A stretch of 64,000 bases of DNA from Paenibacillus tianmuensis (GTDB taxonomy: Bacteria; Bacillota; Bacilli; Paenibacillales; NBRC-103111), in NCBI RefSeq assembly GCF_900100345.1, contig NZ_FMTT01000004.1, forward strand, positions 124,001-188,000, given 5' to 3'. Numbering within the stretch: position 1 is the stretch's first letter; each line of letters starts with the position of its first letter. Positions 54,488 to 64,000 of this stretch are shown here, in pieces. Below the pieces are notes generated by a model. The model was not told the origin of the DNA and searched no databases. It saw only the letters and a list, made by a program, of their open reading frames with translations. Made by a program: the position numbers and the translations under genes.

Positions 54488-55372
54488 TCAGTATTTAACC
54501 TCCTCTACCCTGCGTGAGAACATATGGAAAATGAGCGTGACGATAGACGTAAACACAAAAATGATAATCGCAATAGCATTGGCGTAACCGTATTCGCCGG
54601 CTGAATACGCCTGCTTGTACATATACGAGGCCATAACTTCCGAACTGCCGAAAGGGCCGCCGCTGGTCATAATCAAGACGATATCCAGCGCCTTCATCGC
54701 GCCCGTAATCGACAGCAGCATGACGACGACAATAACCGATCGAATGAGTGGAACGGTGATGTGCCACGCCTTCTTAAAACCGACAGCGCCGTCGATTTCC
54801 GCCGCCTCCAGCACTTCCGAAGGAATCGCGAAGATGGCTGCGAGCACCAGAACGATATAAAATCCGGTCCACTGCCAAGCGTTCGCTATGAGCACCGCAG
54901 TCATAGCCGTATCCGAGGTTCCAAGCCACGGCTTGGCCACTTCGGCGAAACCGGTAGCGCGGAGAAGCTGATTGAGCAGCCCGGCATCCGGCTGGTAGAT
55001 GAATTGCCATATAATCGACACGGCGGCCGTCGACAGTATGCTCGGCAAAAACACCGATACTTTATAAAGTCCCAGCATCTTTTTCGCCCTGCTGACGATA
55101 ATGCCGACCGTGATAATGATCGGAACCTGGATAAAAAGCGAAAACCCGACAAAATAGATGTTATTTTTAAATCCGATCCAAAACTTTTCGTCTTGGAGCG
55201 CTTTAAGGAAGTTTTCGATTCCGTTGAACACCGGTTCGTTAATCCCGTTCCAGCTTGTGACGGAATATCTTAGGGACGAGATCAGCGGAACGATATAGAA
55301 CGTCACATATAAAACCAGGGCCGGGACGATAAAAATTAAGTAGGCCACCGGATTTCTCAGCACCTTATTCAT
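54488..55372 (-). CDS. Sugar ABC transporter permease (MalF type)
   Basis: A 294-residue permease with membrane segments and EAA-region text SEVLEAAEIDGAVGFKKAWH. It pairs with the next gene's product to form the channel. It starts 61 bases after the binding-protein gene. Confidence 0.92.
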   Translation of the reverse strand: MNKVLRNPVAYLIFIVPALVLYVTFYIVPLISSLRYSVTSWNGINEPVFNGIENFLKALQDEKFWIGFKNNIYFVGFSLFIQVPIIITVGIIVSRAKKMLGLYKVSVFLPSILSTAAVSIIWQFIYQPDAGLLNQLLRATGFAEVAKPWLGTSDTAMTAVLIANAWQWTGFYIVLVLAAIFAIPSEVLEAAEIDGAVGFKKAWHITVPLIRSVIVVVMLLSITGAMKALDIVLIMTSGGPFGSSEVMASYMYKQAYSAGEYGYANAIAIIIFVFTSIVTLIFHMFSRRVEEVKY

Positions 55373-55433
55373 GGATCACCCTCCGATAGCAAAATGCGGG
55401 CGCCGCGCGATGGCGGCACCCTTGTTTAGCTGT

Positions 55434-56810
55434 TTATTTTTTTTGGCCGTCGGCTTGATTCGCTTCATCCTGCGTTTTTTGCATCCGTTCGGCAAGTTTC
55501 TCCGGTGCAATTTGTCCGCCAAGCAGTTCTTGCATCGAAGATTCGAGCGTCACCTTCACTTTCGGCTGAACCAAGGCGTCGAACGCCGGGAATGCGCCTT
55601 TGGACGATCCTTGAGCGTCGCTGATTTCTTTGACCAGCGGATGCGCGTCGTTCGCGCCTTTGACGTTTTTCATAGCCGCAATCCGGTTTGCTTTGTTAAG
55701 CTGGTCGGCTTGATTCTCGATCGTGTAGAAGTTTTTGATGAACGTTTTAACGGCTTTCAATTCATTGTCGTTCAGGTGAGCGGAGAAGCCGTAGCCGTTA
55801 CTCCAGCCGCCGTTGATGTAACCGTCGCCTTTGCCGCCCACATCCGGGAGACGGAAGAAGCCGACATTGTCTTTCACGGTCGATTTCTCTTTGTCAAGCA
55901 CCGCGGAAGTCGTCCACGTGCCGTCAAACAACATAGCAGCCTGGCCTGTGTAGAACTTCGCCTGACCTTCGGCATATTTCAGTCCCAATACGTTAGGATC
56001 AATATAGCCTTTATCCTTCAATTCCTTCATCCGCTTGAACGCCTCTACAACCGGAGCGTCAGTCCACTTGGTTTTGCCCGATTTGAAGCCTTCCTGCTGC
56101 TCGGTACCGCCTAAGCCGACAAACAAGCTGTTACCGAACATGTTGATCGCCCAAGCGCTTTCCGGTCCGCCGCCCAGCGCGATCGGCGTAATTTTTTTCG
56201 CTTTCAAAGCTTCGGAGACTTTGAGGAACTCTTCCCAGTTTTTCGGAACCTGGACGCCGGCGTCCTGGAACATTTTCTTGTTGTAGTAGAACCCTTCCAC
56301 GTAACCGGATTCCGGCAGACCGTAGATTTTGCCGTCTACCGTAAATTCGCTTAGATTGTAGAATTGGTCCGACAAGCCAAGCTCTTTCAGAATATCGTTC
56401 AACGGGAGCAAATGGCCTGCCTTGGCATAGTTCTGGGTATCCGCACCACCGAATAAGTTGAAAATATGCGGCGGCTTGCCGGAGGACATTTCCGCTTTCA
56501 GCTTCACATCGCGGTTAACGGTATCTTCGACGGCGTCGAGGTTCAGCTTAAGTCCCGGAACGTCCTGCTCCGTTTTCGCCGTCACCTTCTGCAACAGCTC
56601 CAGCGCCGATTTTGCCGTTTCCCGGACGTTGATGTGACGCACCGTCATTTGGAACGAGCCGCCCTTCGCCTCCGTTCCCGCAGCCGACTTGCCGGCCTCC
56701 GCTCCTTTGTCTTTGTCGCTATTCGCAGCCGGCGCAGAGCTGCCGCAGCCAGCCAGTACGGTGGTCAGCAAGAGCGCTGCGCTTGCGGAACAAAGTACAC
56801 TTTTCTTCAT
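55434..56810 (-). CDS. Sugar-binding lipoprotein of ABC importer (family 1)
   Basis: A 458-residue solute-binding protein with lipobox VLAGCGSS near residue 21. Family 1 text includes KLNLDAVEDTVNRDVKLKAE and LPESGYVEGFYYNKKMFQDA. It is the first gene of the importer operon. The ligand is likely an oligosaccharide, but context gives no enzyme to narrow it. Confidence 0.92.
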   Translation of the reverse strand: MKKSVLCSASAALLLTTVLAGCGSSAPAANSDKDKGAEAGKSAAGTEAKGGSFQMTVRHINVRETAKSALELLQKVTAKTEQDVPGLKLNLDAVEDTVNRDVKLKAEMSSGKPPHIFNLFGGADTQNYAKAGHLLPLNDILKELGLSDQFYNLSEFTVDGKIYGLPESGYVEGFYYNKKMFQDAGVQVPKNWEEFLKVSEALKAKKITPIALGGGPESAWAINMFGNSLFVGLGGTEQQEGFKSGKTKWTDAPVVEAFKRMKELKDKGYIDPNVLGLKYAEGQAKFYTGQAAMLFDGTWTTSAVLDKEKSTVKDNVGFFRLPDVGGKGDGYINGGWSNGYGFSAHLNDNELKAVKTFIKNFYTIENQADQLNKANRIAAMKNVKGANDAHPLVKEISDAQGSSKGAFPAFDALVQPKVKVTLESSMQELLGGQIAPEKLAERMQKTQDEANQADGQKK

Positions 56811-56862
56811 CTGGGAATCCCCCTATGTCAATATTTGTATCGGTGACCTTCACCTTGCTTTT

Positions 56863-56891
56863 ATTATAAAATCGCGCCATGACGCGTCACA
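56863..56891 (-). promoter_or_regulatory. Promoter with palindromic operator, second sugar ABC operon
   Basis: TATAAT (56863-56868) and TGTGAC (56886-56891) on the minus strand are 17 bases apart. The perfect palindrome TGACGCGTCA (56880-56889) overlaps the -35 and resembles LacI-family operators with a central CG. It does not fit the full cre consensus. Confidence 0.55.
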
Positions 56892-57066
56892 GGTATACAT
56901 TTCAACTTTGGTGGGATAAAATTATCTACTTAATCATATTTACCATTTTTAATAGTGTCTTCCTGACATAAAAAGAGACAACCCGCAGGTTGCCTGATCA
57001 TCGGAAAGGATATGGTATAATAAGAGGACTAGTCGTACAAGCGCAAAAGAGTGGGAGGTAAGACCT

Positions 57067-57318
57067 ATGGAGTGCCGGATTGGATGCGCCGCCTGCTGCA
57101 TCGTCATATCGATTTCATCCCCGATCCCGGGCATGCCGGAAGGCAAGCCTGCCGGGGTTCGCTGCATCCAGCTCACTGCGGATAACCGCTGCGGATTGTT
57201 CGGGAGCCCGAAACGTCCGGCCGTATGCGGCAGCCTGCGAGCGTCGGAAGAGATGTGCGGCCGATCGAACGAAGAGGCCTATGCGTATTTGGAAGCTTTG
57301 GAGCGGGCGACAAGCTGA
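57067..57318 (+). CDS. YkgJ-family cysteine-cluster protein
   Basis: An 83-residue protein with the cysteine pattern CRIGCAACC at the start, a central RCIQLTADNRCGLFG and a final PAVCGSLRASEEMCG, as in YkgJ-family putative zinc- or iron-chelating proteins. GGGAGG lies upstream of the ATG. The precise role of the family is unknown. Confidence 0.8.
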   Translation: MECRIGCAACCIVISISSPIPGMPEGKPAGVRCIQLTADNRCGLFGSPKRPAVCGSLRASEEMCGRSNEEAYAYLEALERATS

Positions 57319-57379
57319 GAGTATTTAGACAAGAGCCTTTGGCCTGCCGGGCTGGTTCGCAATTTCAAATAAAAAGAAG

Positions 57380-57425
57380 AACCCGAAGCAAAGCTGCTTA
57401 CAAGCAGCTCTCGCCTCGGGTTTTT
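57380..57425. terminator. Bidirectional terminator between ykgJ-like gene and pdhD
   Basis: AACCCGA / TCGGGTT and GCTGCT / AGCAGC form a long hairpin with T-rich tails on both strands. It closes the pdh operon and the convergent YkgJ-type gene. Confidence 0.85.
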
Positions 57426-57437
57426 CGTATGACTGAT

Positions 57438-58856
57438 TTATTTTTTAGCAAGCTGGTGAATCGGATGGCCGAGCGCGCCTTCGGCGGCGTCCATCGTAAT
57501 TTCGCCAAGCGTCGGATGGGCGTGAATCGTCATCGCAATGTCTTCAAGCGTAGCGCCCATCTCGATGCCGAGCGTCATCTCCGCAATCAGGTTGGATGCT
57601 TCCGCGCCGACCACCTGTGCCCCGATCAAAAGGCCGGTGTCTTTGTCGCCGACAAGCTTCACAAAGCCGTCCGTGACGTTCATCGATTGCGCGCGGCCGT
57701 TCGCCCCGTAAGGGAACTTGCCGGTGAACACGTTGATGCCTTTGGCTTTCGCCTCGGTCTCGCTGAGACCTACGCCGGCGATTTCTGGATCGGAGAAGAC
57801 GACGGCCGGAATAACTTTGTAGTCCACAACGCTCGACATTCCGGCAATGGATTCTGCCGCCACTTTCGCCTCATACGAAGCTTTGTGAGCCAGCGCCATG
57901 CCCGGTACAATGTCGCCGATCGCATAAATGTGCGGAACGTTTGTCTGGCATTTTTCGTTGACTTGGATCAAGCCGCGTTCGCCGACCTGTACGCCTGCGA
58001 GCTCCAATGACAAGTCGCCATCGGTATTCGGACGGCGGCCGACGGTAACCAGCACGTAGTCCGCGGTTATTTTATGCTCTTCGCCTTTGACGGTGTAGGT
58101 TACCGTCACGTCTTTGTCCGTTTGCTCGCAGCCTTGAGCCATCGCTTCGGTGACGACTTCGACGCCGAGCTTTTTCAGGTTGCGCGCCACCGGCTGCGAC
58201 AGTTCTTTTTCGAAGCCCGGCAGGATGGAATCGGAGCCTTCCAGCACCGTTACCTTCGCGCCGAACTTGGCATACGTTTGTCCCAGCTCGATACCGATAT
58301 AGCCACCGCCGATGACGACAAGGCTCTTCGGCAGCTCGCTAAGCGACAGCGCTTCGGTCGAGGACAGAATGCGTCCGCCGTACGGGAATGCTTTCAGCTC
58401 GATCGGACGGGAGCCTGTCGCAATAATGCAGTGGTTGAAACGGTAACGCGCCGTTTCGTTATCGTTGAAGACGCGCGCTTCATTCTCGTTGATGAACAGC
58501 GCTTCGCCGTTAAATATTTGCAGCTTGTTCCCTTTCAGCAGCATCCCTACGCCGCCGCTTTGCTTCTTGACAATGCCGTCTTTCCACTCCTGGACCTTCG
58601 CCCAATCGATGTTCACGTTCTCCGCCGAAATCCCGATCGACGTGGCATGCTTGATCACTTCGTAATGATGCGCCGCGGAAATCAGCGCCTTGGACGGAAT
58701 GCAGCCGCGGTTCAGACACACGCCGCCAAGCTCGGATTTGTCCACGATCAGCACGCTTTTGCCAAGCTGAGCTGCGCGGATACCGGCTACATAACCGCCG
58801 GGGCCGGCCCCGATGACCAGAACGTCAATTTCAACCGATGCGTCTCCTACTACCAT
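57438..58856 (-). CDS. pdhD: Dihydrolipoyl dehydrogenase (E3)
   Basis: A 472-residue flavoprotein disulfide reductase: FAD motif VLVIGAGPGGYVAGIRAAQL, redox-active pair in GGVCLNRGCIPSKAL, NAD motif VVIGGGYIGIELGQTYAKFG and the C-terminal His-Glu in HAHPTLGE. It reoxidises the lipoyl arm of PdhC with NAD+. It is the last gene of pdhABCD, six bases after pdhC. Confidence 0.97.
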   Translation of the reverse strand: MVVGDASVEIDVLVIGAGPGGYVAGIRAAQLGKSVLIVDKSELGGVCLNRGCIPSKALISAAHHYEVIKHATSIGISAENVNIDWAKVQEWKDGIVKKQSGGVGMLLKGNKLQIFNGEALFINENEARVFNDNETARYRFNHCIIATGSRPIELKAFPYGGRILSSTEALSLSELPKSLVVIGGGYIGIELGQTYAKFGAKVTVLEGSDSILPGFEKELSQPVARNLKKLGVEVVTEAMAQGCEQTDKDVTVTYTVKGEEHKITADYVLVTVGRRPNTDGDLSLELAGVQVGERGLIQVNEKCQTNVPHIYAIGDIVPGMALAHKASYEAKVAAESIAGMSSVVDYKVIPAVVFSDPEIAGVGLSETEAKAKGINVFTGKFPYGANGRAQSMNVTDGFVKLVGDKDTGLLIGAQVVGAEASNLIAEMTLGIEMGATLEDIAMTIHAHPTLGEITMDAAEGALGHPIHQLAKK

Positions 58857-58862
58857 CTTGGA

Positions 58863-60209
58863 TTACACCTCCATGACAAGCAGTTCCGGATCGGCCAGCA
58901 ACTGCTTGATATAGTTCATAAAGTTTTGTGCCGTAGCGCCGTCGATGATGCGGTGGTCGAAGCTGAGCGACAGCGCCATGACCGGAGCGATGACGATTTC
59001 GCCGTTTTTGACGACCGGCTTCTCGCTGATGCGGCCCGTTCCGAGGATCGCCACTTCAGGGAAGTTGATGATCGGCGTAAAGAACATGCCGCCGGCGGAG
59101 CCGATATTCGTAATCGTAAGCGTGGAGCCCTTCAGCTCGCTCGGACCGAGCTTGCCTTCGCGGCCTCGTACCGCAAGGTCCTTGATCGCGGCGGCAATGG
59201 TCCAAATATTTTTGCGGTCCGCGTCCTGGATGACCGGTACGATCAAACCATTGTCCGTATCCGTCGCGATGCCGATATGGTAGTACTTTTTGTAGACGAT
59301 TTCCTGCTTCTCTTCGTCGATCATGGCGTTCATCGCCGGGAATTGACGGGCTGCCGCCACCAATGCCTTCACGATGAAAGGCAGGTAAGTCAGCTTGACG
59401 CCCTTCTTCTCGGCAACCGGCTTCGCTTTTTCGCGCAGCGCGACGAGACGGGTCACGTCGACTTCGTCCATCAGAGTCACGTGCGGAGCGGTATAAGCGC
59501 TCTTGACCATCGCATTCGCGATCGCCTTGCGGATACCCTTCAGCGGTACGCGCTCTTCCTCGCGGTCGCCGCTGATCGGCGCTGCTGCCGAAGGCGCCGC
59601 CGCACTTGCTGCCGGAGCCGCTGCCACCGGAGCTTCAGCCGCTTTCGGTGCAGCGCCCGGCGTGAAGCCAAGCACGTCCTCGCGCGTCACGCGTCCGTTC
59701 TTGCCTGTCGCGGTAACCTCCGCGATGTTGACGCCCTTCTCACGCGCCAACTTGCGCACGCTCGGCGTCGCGAGCACTGCGCGCTCGCCGCCTGCCGCTT
59801 GGGCACCGCTGGCCATCGGCGTATCCAGCTTCGAGGCGTTCACGTTCACCGCTACGGCGCCGCCAACCGCGCACTCGGCGTCTGCGTCGCTTTGCGCTGC
59901 CGCCGGAGTCGCCGCCTGCGCAGCGCTCGGCGCTTCGCCGTGGCCATGGGCCTGCTGCGGCACCTCGCCGGTTACTTCGATGACAGCGATCACGTCGCCG
60001 ATCGTACATACCGTACCTTCGGAGACCTTGAGCTCAATGATTTTCCCTTCTACCGGAGAAGGTACTTCCACCGTCGATTTATCGTTCTGAACGTCCATCA
60101 GGATCGTTTCGTCATTTACCGTATCGCCGGGTTTTACGTGCCATTTCACGATCTCGCCTTCGTGGATGCCCTCGCCCAGCTCGGGAAAGCGGTATTCAAA
60201 GTTTGCCAT
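58863..60209 (-). CDS. pdhC: Pyruvate dehydrogenase E2, dihydrolipoyl acetyltransferase
   Basis: A 448-residue E2 with a single lipoyl domain (residues 1-80, lipoyl Lys in [10 protein letters not shown]), a long Ala-rich linker, a peripheral-subunit-binding domain ([20 protein letters not shown]) and a C-terminal acetyltransferase domain ending in the HxxxDG motif ([13 protein letters not shown]). It forms the core of the complex and transfers the acetyl group to CoA. Confidence 0.97.
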   Translation of the reverse strand: MANFEYRFPELGEGIHEGEIVKWHVKPGDTVNDETILMDVQNDKSTVEVPSPVEGKIIELKVSEGTVCTIGDVIAVIEVTGEVPQQAHGHGEAPSAAQAATPAAAQSDADAECAVGGAVAVNVNASKLDTPMASGAQAAGGERAVLATPSVRKLAREKGVNIAEVTATGKNGRVTREDVLGFTPGAAPKAAEAPVAAAPAASAAAPSAAAPISGDREEERVPLKGIRKAIANAMVKSAYTAPHVTLMDEVDVTRLVALREKAKPVAEKKGVKLTYLPFIVKALVAAARQFPAMNAMIDEEKQEIVYKKYYHIGIATDTDNGLIVPVIQDADRKNIWTIAAAIKDLAVRGREGKLGPSELKGSTLTITNIGSAGGMFFTPIINFPEVAILGTGRISEKPVVKNGEIVIAPVMALSLSFDHRIIDGATAQNFMNYIKQLLADPELLVMEV

Positions 60210-60243
60210 CGGTCGCTCACCGTCCTTGCGTCATAGTAAAATA

Positions 60244-61224
60244 TTAGAAATCCAATACTTGATTCAGGCCTTTGACGATACGGGCCGGATTCGGAAGCCA
60301 TTGATCTTCGACCTGTGCAAAAGGATACACCGTATCCGGAGGCGCTACGCGCAGCACCGGCGCTTCGAGATGCAGAATCGCCTTCTCGTTGATTTGCGCG
60401 ATTACTTCCGCCGCAATGCCTGCCGTTTTTTGCGCTTCCTGCACGACGATCGCACGGTTCGTTTTCTTGATCGACTCGACGATCGTGTCGATGTCCAGCG
60501 GTATCAGCGTGCGCAGGTCGATGACTTCGACTTTCGCGCCGCGCGTTTTCTCGATCTCCTCGGCCGCTTTAAGCGAAGTGTGTACCATAGCGCCATACGT
60601 AATGATCGTGACGTCCGAGCCTTCGCGAACGACGTTCGCCTTGCCGATCGGCACCGTATATTCGCCTTCCGGAACTTCCGCGCGGAACGAACGGTACAAG
60701 TTCAGATGCTCCATGAAGAACACGGGATCGTTGTCACGAATTGCCGAAATGAGCAGCCCTTTCGCATCGTACGGGTTGGAAGGCACGACAACTTTAATCC
60801 CCGGCGTTTGCACCATCAGCCCTTCCAGCGAGTCGGTGTGTAGCTCTGCCGCTTTAACGCCGCCGCCAAAAGGCGTGCGGATCGTAATTGGCGCATTGTA
60901 ACGGCCGCCGGAACGATAGCGCATGCGCGCCGCCTGTACGGCGATTTGATCGAACGCTTCAAAAATAAAGCCGACAAACTGGATTTCCATGATCGGACGG
61001 AAGCCTTGAATCGCCATCCCGACCGCCATCCCGCCGATCGCGGATTCCGCAAGCGGCGTATCGAATACGCGCTTCTCCCCAAATTCGGCCTGCAGACCTT
61101 CCGTTGCGCGGAATACGCCACCGACCTTACCTACGTCTTCCCCGAATATGACCACGTTCGGATCGCGCTGGAGCTCGACTCGCATCGCGTCCTTGATCGC
61201 TTGAATCATTGTCATTTGAGCCAT
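60244..61224 (-). CDS. pdhB: Pyruvate dehydrogenase E1 beta subunit
   Basis: A 326-residue transketolase-like subunit, [20 protein letters not shown], with [20 protein letters not shown] and [20 protein letters not shown]. It forms the thiamine-diphosphate active site with PdhA. The ATG at 61224 follows GGGGAGG; an earlier in-frame start would overlap pdhA and lacks a ribosome site. Confidence 0.97.
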   Translation of the reverse strand: MAQMTMIQAIKDAMRVELQRDPNVVIFGEDVGKVGGVFRATEGLQAEFGEKRVFDTPLAESAIGGMAVGMAIQGFRPIMEIQFVGFIFEAFDQIAVQAARMRYRSGGRYNAPITIRTPFGGGVKAAELHTDSLEGLMVQTPGIKVVVPSNPYDAKGLLISAIRDNDPVFFMEHLNLYRSFRAEVPEGEYTVPIGKANVVREGSDVTIITYGAMVHTSLKAAEEIEKTRGAKVEVIDLRTLIPLDIDTIVESIKKTNRAIVVQEAQKTAGIAAEVIAQINEKAILHLEAPVLRVAPPDTVYPFAQVEDQWLPNPARIVKGLNQVLDF

Positions 61225-61244
61225 GGCTGAAAGTTCCTCCCCTT

Positions 61245-62372
<1,128 letters not shown>

Positions 62373-62531
62373 TTATAGTATTATAATAAACCTGTTTTAG
62401 TGAATTGCACAAGAACATACTTGTAAAATATGATTTCTTTTCGATTAGACGTATATAACAGTTTACAAAAAATAATAATACAGATTAATAAAATACATAA
62501 AACTATTATAATACAATGGGAGGTTTTACCC

Positions 62532-63260
62532 TTGGACGACAGCTTGTACTACAAGCGTACCATCGTAAAAGAAACCGTATTTTCACACGCTCTCGGGCAG
62601 GAAAGATCGCTGCGCGTTTATCTCCCTCCAGGCTACAACGAGCTGTTGTCGTATCCTGTCATCTATTGCCAGGACGGCGAAGATTTTTTTAATTTCGGCC
62701 GCATCGCCACGACGATGAACCGGCTTATCTTCGATGACAATGTGGAGCCCGCCATCATCGTCGGGGTGGACGTGGACAAAACGGTTCGCACTTCCGAGTA
62801 TGCGCCCGAAGGAGAGCTTTTCGGCGCTTACTGCGCGTTTTTTGCTGAGGAGCTGATCCCGTTCATACAAGTTCGTTACCCGGTCCGCGCCGATTTGAAC
62901 GAGCGGGTCTTAGCCGGCGATTCCCTCGGGGGCACCGTATCGTTACATCTTGCCTTAGATTATCGTAGCCTTTTTTGCCAAGTTATATCCTTGTCCGGCG
63001 CATTTTTACAATCGACGCGGGAGCGGATCGAAGCCGAGGACGACTTGTCATGGCTGAAGCTGTCCATGGTCATCGGGCTCGACGAGACGGAAGTGGCGAC
63101 GGAGCGCGGATCATTCGATTTCGTCGAAGCGAGCCGCAAAACAAAACAGCTCCTCGTCACGAGAAGCTGTTCGCTGCATTATGAAGAAAAGCCGGGAAAA
63201 CACATTTGGGGCTTCTGGCAAAATGAATTGCCTGGCATGCTGAAACAATTTTTGACTTGA
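62532..63260 (+). CDS. Alpha/beta hydrolase (esterase D/Fes-like)
   Basis: A 242-residue esterase-like hydrolase: LRVYLPPGYNELLSYPVIYC, VGVDVDKTVRTSEYAPEG, nucleophile elbow GDSLGGTVS and a final His region KPGKHIWGFWQNELP. The family includes S-formylglutathione hydrolases, ferri-siderophore esterases and IroE/YbbA-type esterases. The start is a TTG at 62532, nine bases after GGGAGG. It is divergent from pdhA. Confidence 0.83.
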   Translation: MDDSLYYKRTIVKETVFSHALGQERSLRVYLPPGYNELLSYPVIYCQDGEDFFNFGRIATTMNRLIFDDNVEPAIIVGVDVDKTVRTSEYAPEGELFGAYCAFFAEELIPFIQVRYPVRADLNERVLAGDSLGGTVSLHLALDYRSLFCQVISLSGAFLQSTRERIEAEDDLSWLKLSMVIGLDETEVATERGSFDFVEASRKTKQLLVTRSCSLHYEEKPGKHIWGFWQNELPGMLKQFLT

Positions 63261-63277
63261 ATCGGTAACAAAACCTC

Positions 63278-64000
63278 TTATTCGCCGGATTCCTCCCCGC
63301 GAATGCCGTAACGCTCGCGGAGCAGGGCTGCCATTTCCCGCACCCGGGAAGCTTCCGGGACCCACAGTCCCGCAGACGCCCGCTCCATCCCTTCAGGAGT
63401 TTGCCGCTCGCGCACGACCCGTTTCACCGCCTCCATGAATTTGAGCGCAGCGCCCTCGCCCAGATCGGTCAGCTCTTCCAGGCTGGCCATGCTGTCGGCC
63501 GTCACCCGCGGAAAATCGAGATCCTGCGCGCTGGCTGAAGCCCGTTCGTAAAACTCGCGCGCTTGCCGCGCCTTCTCCGCCCCGGCCCCCTCGGCAATAA
63601 CGAACGCCTGCACGACGTACGCATGGGCTTGCCGCCGCTGGGCGATGCCGCAAAATTTGCGGCCCCCGATACTCAGATCGTAATCTCCGGGACAGTAAGC
63701 CCCTTCAATCTCCCCTTTGCGCACTTCGCATCCGGTCGCTTGAAGCGCCAGCCGGATTAGCTCGAACATCCGTTCGAAGTCGTCACGGAAGTCGATTTCC
63801 CCGGCCCGGCGCTTCGGCATGATGAGCGACACGTTGACGACGCCCAGATCAAGCGGCACCGCCGCGCCGCCCGAATTGCGGACCGCGACGTTGTAGCCTT
63901 GCGCCTCCAGATACCGGGCCGCTTCCGCCGTGCCAGGCAGCCGGCTATCACGCAGCCCCATAACGAACGCGCGCGGGTGACGCCACAGGTGGCATAGCGG
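63278..64000 (-). CDS. lipL: LipL-type octanoyl-[GcvH]:protein octanoyltransferase, 5' end cut by window edge
   Basis: The frame is open from the window edge (reads PLCHLWRHPRAFVMGLRDSR) to 63278, at least 240 residues. It belongs to the lipoate ligase/octanoyltransferase fold, with GYNVAVRNSGGAAVPLDLGV, VNVSLIMP and PGDYDLSIGGRKFCGIAQRR. B. subtilis LipL moves octanoyl groups from GcvH to E2 proteins. A place beside pdhC, whose lipoyl domain needs this, fits. The N-terminus lies outside the window. LipM-type or LplA-type function cannot be fully excluded. Confidence 0.82.
   Translation of the reverse strand, partial: PLCHLWRHPRAFVMGLRDSRLPGTAEAARYLEAQGYNVAVRNSGGAAVPLDLGVVNVSLIMPKRRAGEIDFRDDFERMFELIRLALQATGCEVRKGEIEGAYCPGDYDLSIGGRKFCGIAQRRQAHAYVVQAFVIAEGAGAEKARQAREFYERASASAQDLDFPRVTADSMASLEELTDLGEGAALKFMEAVKRVVRERQTPEGMERASAGLWVPEASRVREMAALLRERYGIRGEESGE

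Noticed and set aside
56880-56889. TGACGCGTCA as a CcpA cre
   Set aside because: It lacks the outer bases of the 14-base cre consensus; listed only as an unassigned palindromic operator.
62400-62420. GAACATACTTGT as a LexA box
   Set aside because: The second half-site does not match GTTC, and no SOS gene is adjacent.

Overview
The window comes from an endospore-forming, GC-rich Firmicute, most likely a member of the Paenibacillaceae (Paenibacillus/Cohnella type). This rests on a GerA-type germinant receptor, an uninterrupted pro-sigma-K gene, several sugar ABC transporters lacking their own ATPase gene, low-GC-type ribosome binding sites, and CcpA and Fur sites that fit the Bacillus consensus. 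No rRNA, tRNA or CRISPR was seen. Most genes lie on the minus strand.

Layout. 1-2435: gerAC (cut by the window edge) and gerAA. 2596-3934: a decayed IS91-type element. 4041-9255: a catabolite-controlled operon (serine hydrolase, sugar-binding lipoprotein, two permeases, MurQ etherase) that looks like cell-wall sugar recovery through an ABC transporter. 9416-10129: a 2OG-Fe(II) oxygenase. 10415-18489: a seven-gene peptide-use operon (asparaginase, OppABCDF-type transporter, leucyl aminopeptidase). 18961-21665: a divergent MocR-type regulator and HisC aminotransferase. 22003-24661: a small membrane protein, xylose isomerase and sigma-K.

25.5-32 kb is visibly AT-rich and looks like an acquired, decaying island. 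It holds a zinc-finger/HTH protein, an MFS transporter, an IS4-type element sitting in a regulator gene with a 9-bp target duplication, a phage-like protein, a broken MobA/MobL relaxase, a secreted protein, and two degenerate sigma-K-like fragments, one inside the island and one at its right end.

32-45 kb: DUF1801, GyrI-like and WYL genes, rocD-rocF arginine catabolism, an acyl-CoA synthetase, a HAD phosphatase, an ASCH protein, a Fur-controlled flavodoxin, a duplicated-domain protein of unknown function, an acyltransferase with a frameshift at an A8 tract, and a divergent SRPBCC/AraC pair. 44.8-48.1 kb: a UTRA-GntR regulator divergent from a BadF-type sugar kinase and a GH4 phospho-glycosidase. 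48.5-53.4 kb: TetR, HlyD, ABC-2 permease and a large secreted protein. 53.6-56.8 kb: a second sugar ABC transporter. 57.4-62.3 kb: the pyruvate dehydrogenase operon pdhABCD, followed by an esterase and an edge-cut LipL-type octanoyltransferase that would serve the lipoyl domain of PdhC.

The most unusual points are the MurQ operon with ABC import and no kinase or PTS, the sigma-K relics around the island, the MocR regulator with Arg in place of the PLP lysine, the kinase/GH4 pair with candidate operators, the export operon without an ATPase, and the homopolymer frameshift in the acyltransferase.
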